Assembly: GCA_947478935.1 (NCBI GenBank)
Contig: CANJXV010000132.1
Coordinates: 1 to 7,048 of the forward strand
Length of the DNA: 7,048 nt
Direction: 5' to 3'
Source: Comamonadaceae bacterium
Lineage (GTDB): Bacteria > Pseudomonadota > Gammaproteobacteria > Burkholderiales > Burkholderiaceae_C
Shown: positions 6,446 through 7,048 of the stretch, one piece after another
Position numbering within the stretch: position 1 is the stretch's first letter
Layout: the number at the start of each line of letters is the position of its first letter
Translations under genes and position numbers: made by a program
Notes under the pieces: model-generated
The model's input: the letters and a program-made list of their open reading frames with translations, nothing else
Told to the model about the DNA's origin: nothing
The model's database searches: none

Positions 6446-6946
6446 ATGGCGACCCGCCTGCACCTGATTTATGCGCGCGCAGCCAACGGCGTGATTGGCG
6501 CTAACAACACCCTGCCCTGGCATCTGCCCGAAGACCTATCGCACTTCAAACGCCACACCCTGGGCTGCCCCGTCATCATGGGCCGCAAAACCTGGGACTC
6601 GCTGCCCCCAAAATTCCGCCCACTGCCAGGCCGCTTGAACCTGGTGGTCACACGCCAGCCCAATTGGCAAGACCAAGGCGCGCAAGCGGCGGCCTCCTTG
6701 CAAGACGCATTAGCGCGGTGCGGCGATGCGCCCGATGCCTGGGTGATAGGCGGCGCACAAATCTATGCCCAGGCCCTGCCGTTGGCGCACAGCGTGGTCG
6801 TTACCGAAATTGACCTGCAAGTGCAAGGCGATGCCTTTGCGCCGCAGCTTGACAACGAATGGCGTGAGACGCAGCGCGCGAGCCATGTTTCAGCCAATGG
6901 CTTAGCCTATAGTTTTGTGAATTACCAGCGCACCATGCCGCTTTGA
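6446..6946 (+). CDS. folA: Dihydrofolate reductase
   Basis: The enzyme reduces dihydrofolate to tetrahydrofolate with NADPH, completing the cycle begun by ThyA; it is the usual target of trimethoprim. The 166-residue protein is full length for a chromosomal bacterial enzyme (E. coli 159). Visible motifs are NGVIG (14-18), LPWHLPEDLSHFK (23-35) with D30 matching catalytic D27 of E. coli, PVIMGRKTWDSLP (42-54) with the NADPH-binding GRKT, LPGRLNLVVTR (60-70) with R63 matching the folate-binding R57, and the later WVIGGAQIY and VVVTEIDL. The ATG at 6446 starts 9 bases after the thyA stop without an evident ribosome site, so coupling to thyA translation is likely. The frame ends 3 bases before the next start. 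Confidence 0.97.
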   Translation: MATRLHLIYARAANGVIGANNTLPWHLPEDLSHFKRHTLGCPVIMGRKTWDSLPPKFRPLPGRLNLVVTRQPNWQDQGAQAAASLQDALARCGDAPDAWVIGGAQIYAQALPLAHSVVVTEIDLQVQGDAFAPQLDNEWRETQRASHVSANGLAYSFVNYQRTMPL

Positions 6947-6949
6947 ACC

Positions 6950-7048
6950 ATGCAATTTGCCACCTGGAACGTCAATTCTTTAGCGGTGCGCCTGCCCCAG
7001 GTGCTGGACTGGCTGAGCGCCAACCCGGTCGATGTACTGGCCTTGCAA
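6950..7048 (+). CDS. xth: 5' end of exodeoxyribonuclease III, partial
   Basis: An open frame begins at the ATG at 6950, 3 bases after the folA stop, and stays open for 33 codons to the window edge. The peptide begins MQFATWNVNSLAVRLPQVLDW and ends VDVLALQ. This is the classic start of exonuclease III / AP endonucleases of the EEP fold: the TWNVNSLxxRLP block and the LALQ that normally precedes the metal-binding Glu, which lies just past the edge. The enzyme cuts DNA at abasic sites and has 3'-5' exonuclease activity in base excision repair. Its place right after thyA-folA suggests one transcript. Identity is strong despite the short length; the exact subtype is open. Confidence 0.9.
   Translation, partial: MQFATWNVNSLAVRLPQVLDWLSANPVDVLALQ

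Noticed and set aside
1..7048. Search for CRISPR repeats, insertion-sequence ends, tRNA genes, attachment sites, toxin-antitoxin or phage-defence genes.
   Set aside because: No repeated spacer pattern, transposase, terminal inverted repeats, tRNA-like sequence or defence-type domain was seen.

Overview
The window is ordinary-looking chromosomal DNA, most likely from a Burkholderiales betaproteobacterium of the Comamonadaceae type (Rhodoferax/Polaromonas/Limnohabitans-like). The basis is the style of the proteins (a YihY/BrkB protein beside a DUF2069 protein, then a D-2-hydroxyglutarate-type flavoprotein), codons rich in G or C at third positions, and a CCTACAATT-type -10 box before thyA. This assignment rests on recognition only, not on a database search.

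Layout. At the left edge is the 3' end of a plus-strand gene whose tail resembles the arginyltransferase/GNAT fold. It faces a minus-strand gene for a small stand-alone SET-domain protein, with a clear bidirectional terminator between them. Next, also on the minus strand, is a YihY/BrkB inner-membrane protein. Its start lies almost back to back with a plus-strand gene for a four-helix DUF2069 membrane protein. Nine bases after DUF2069 comes an FAD-linked oxidase of the D-2-hydroxyglutarate/D-lactate dehydrogenase family, whose second codon runs into nine consecutive C bases. A 224-base, AT-richer intergenic region with small repeats and a hairpin precedes an MFS permease of the FucP-like type. 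The right end is a tight cluster, thyA - folA - start of an exodeoxyribonuclease III gene (cut by the window edge), with gaps of 9 and 3 bases.

How the genes fit together. ThyA converts dUMP to dTMP and oxidises methylene-tetrahydrofolate to dihydrofolate, which FolA reduces again. Exonuclease III removes abasic sites, including those left after uracil excision, so the cluster joins thymidylate supply with repair. The other genes have no obvious shared pathway.

No mobile element, CRISPR array, tRNA, rRNA or phage gene was seen, and nothing here amounts to a clearly new biological system. The points most worth checking are the C9 tract after the flavoprotein start, the structured leader before the MFS gene, the lower-GC SET gene, and the nearly abutting divergent starts at 2.2 kb.
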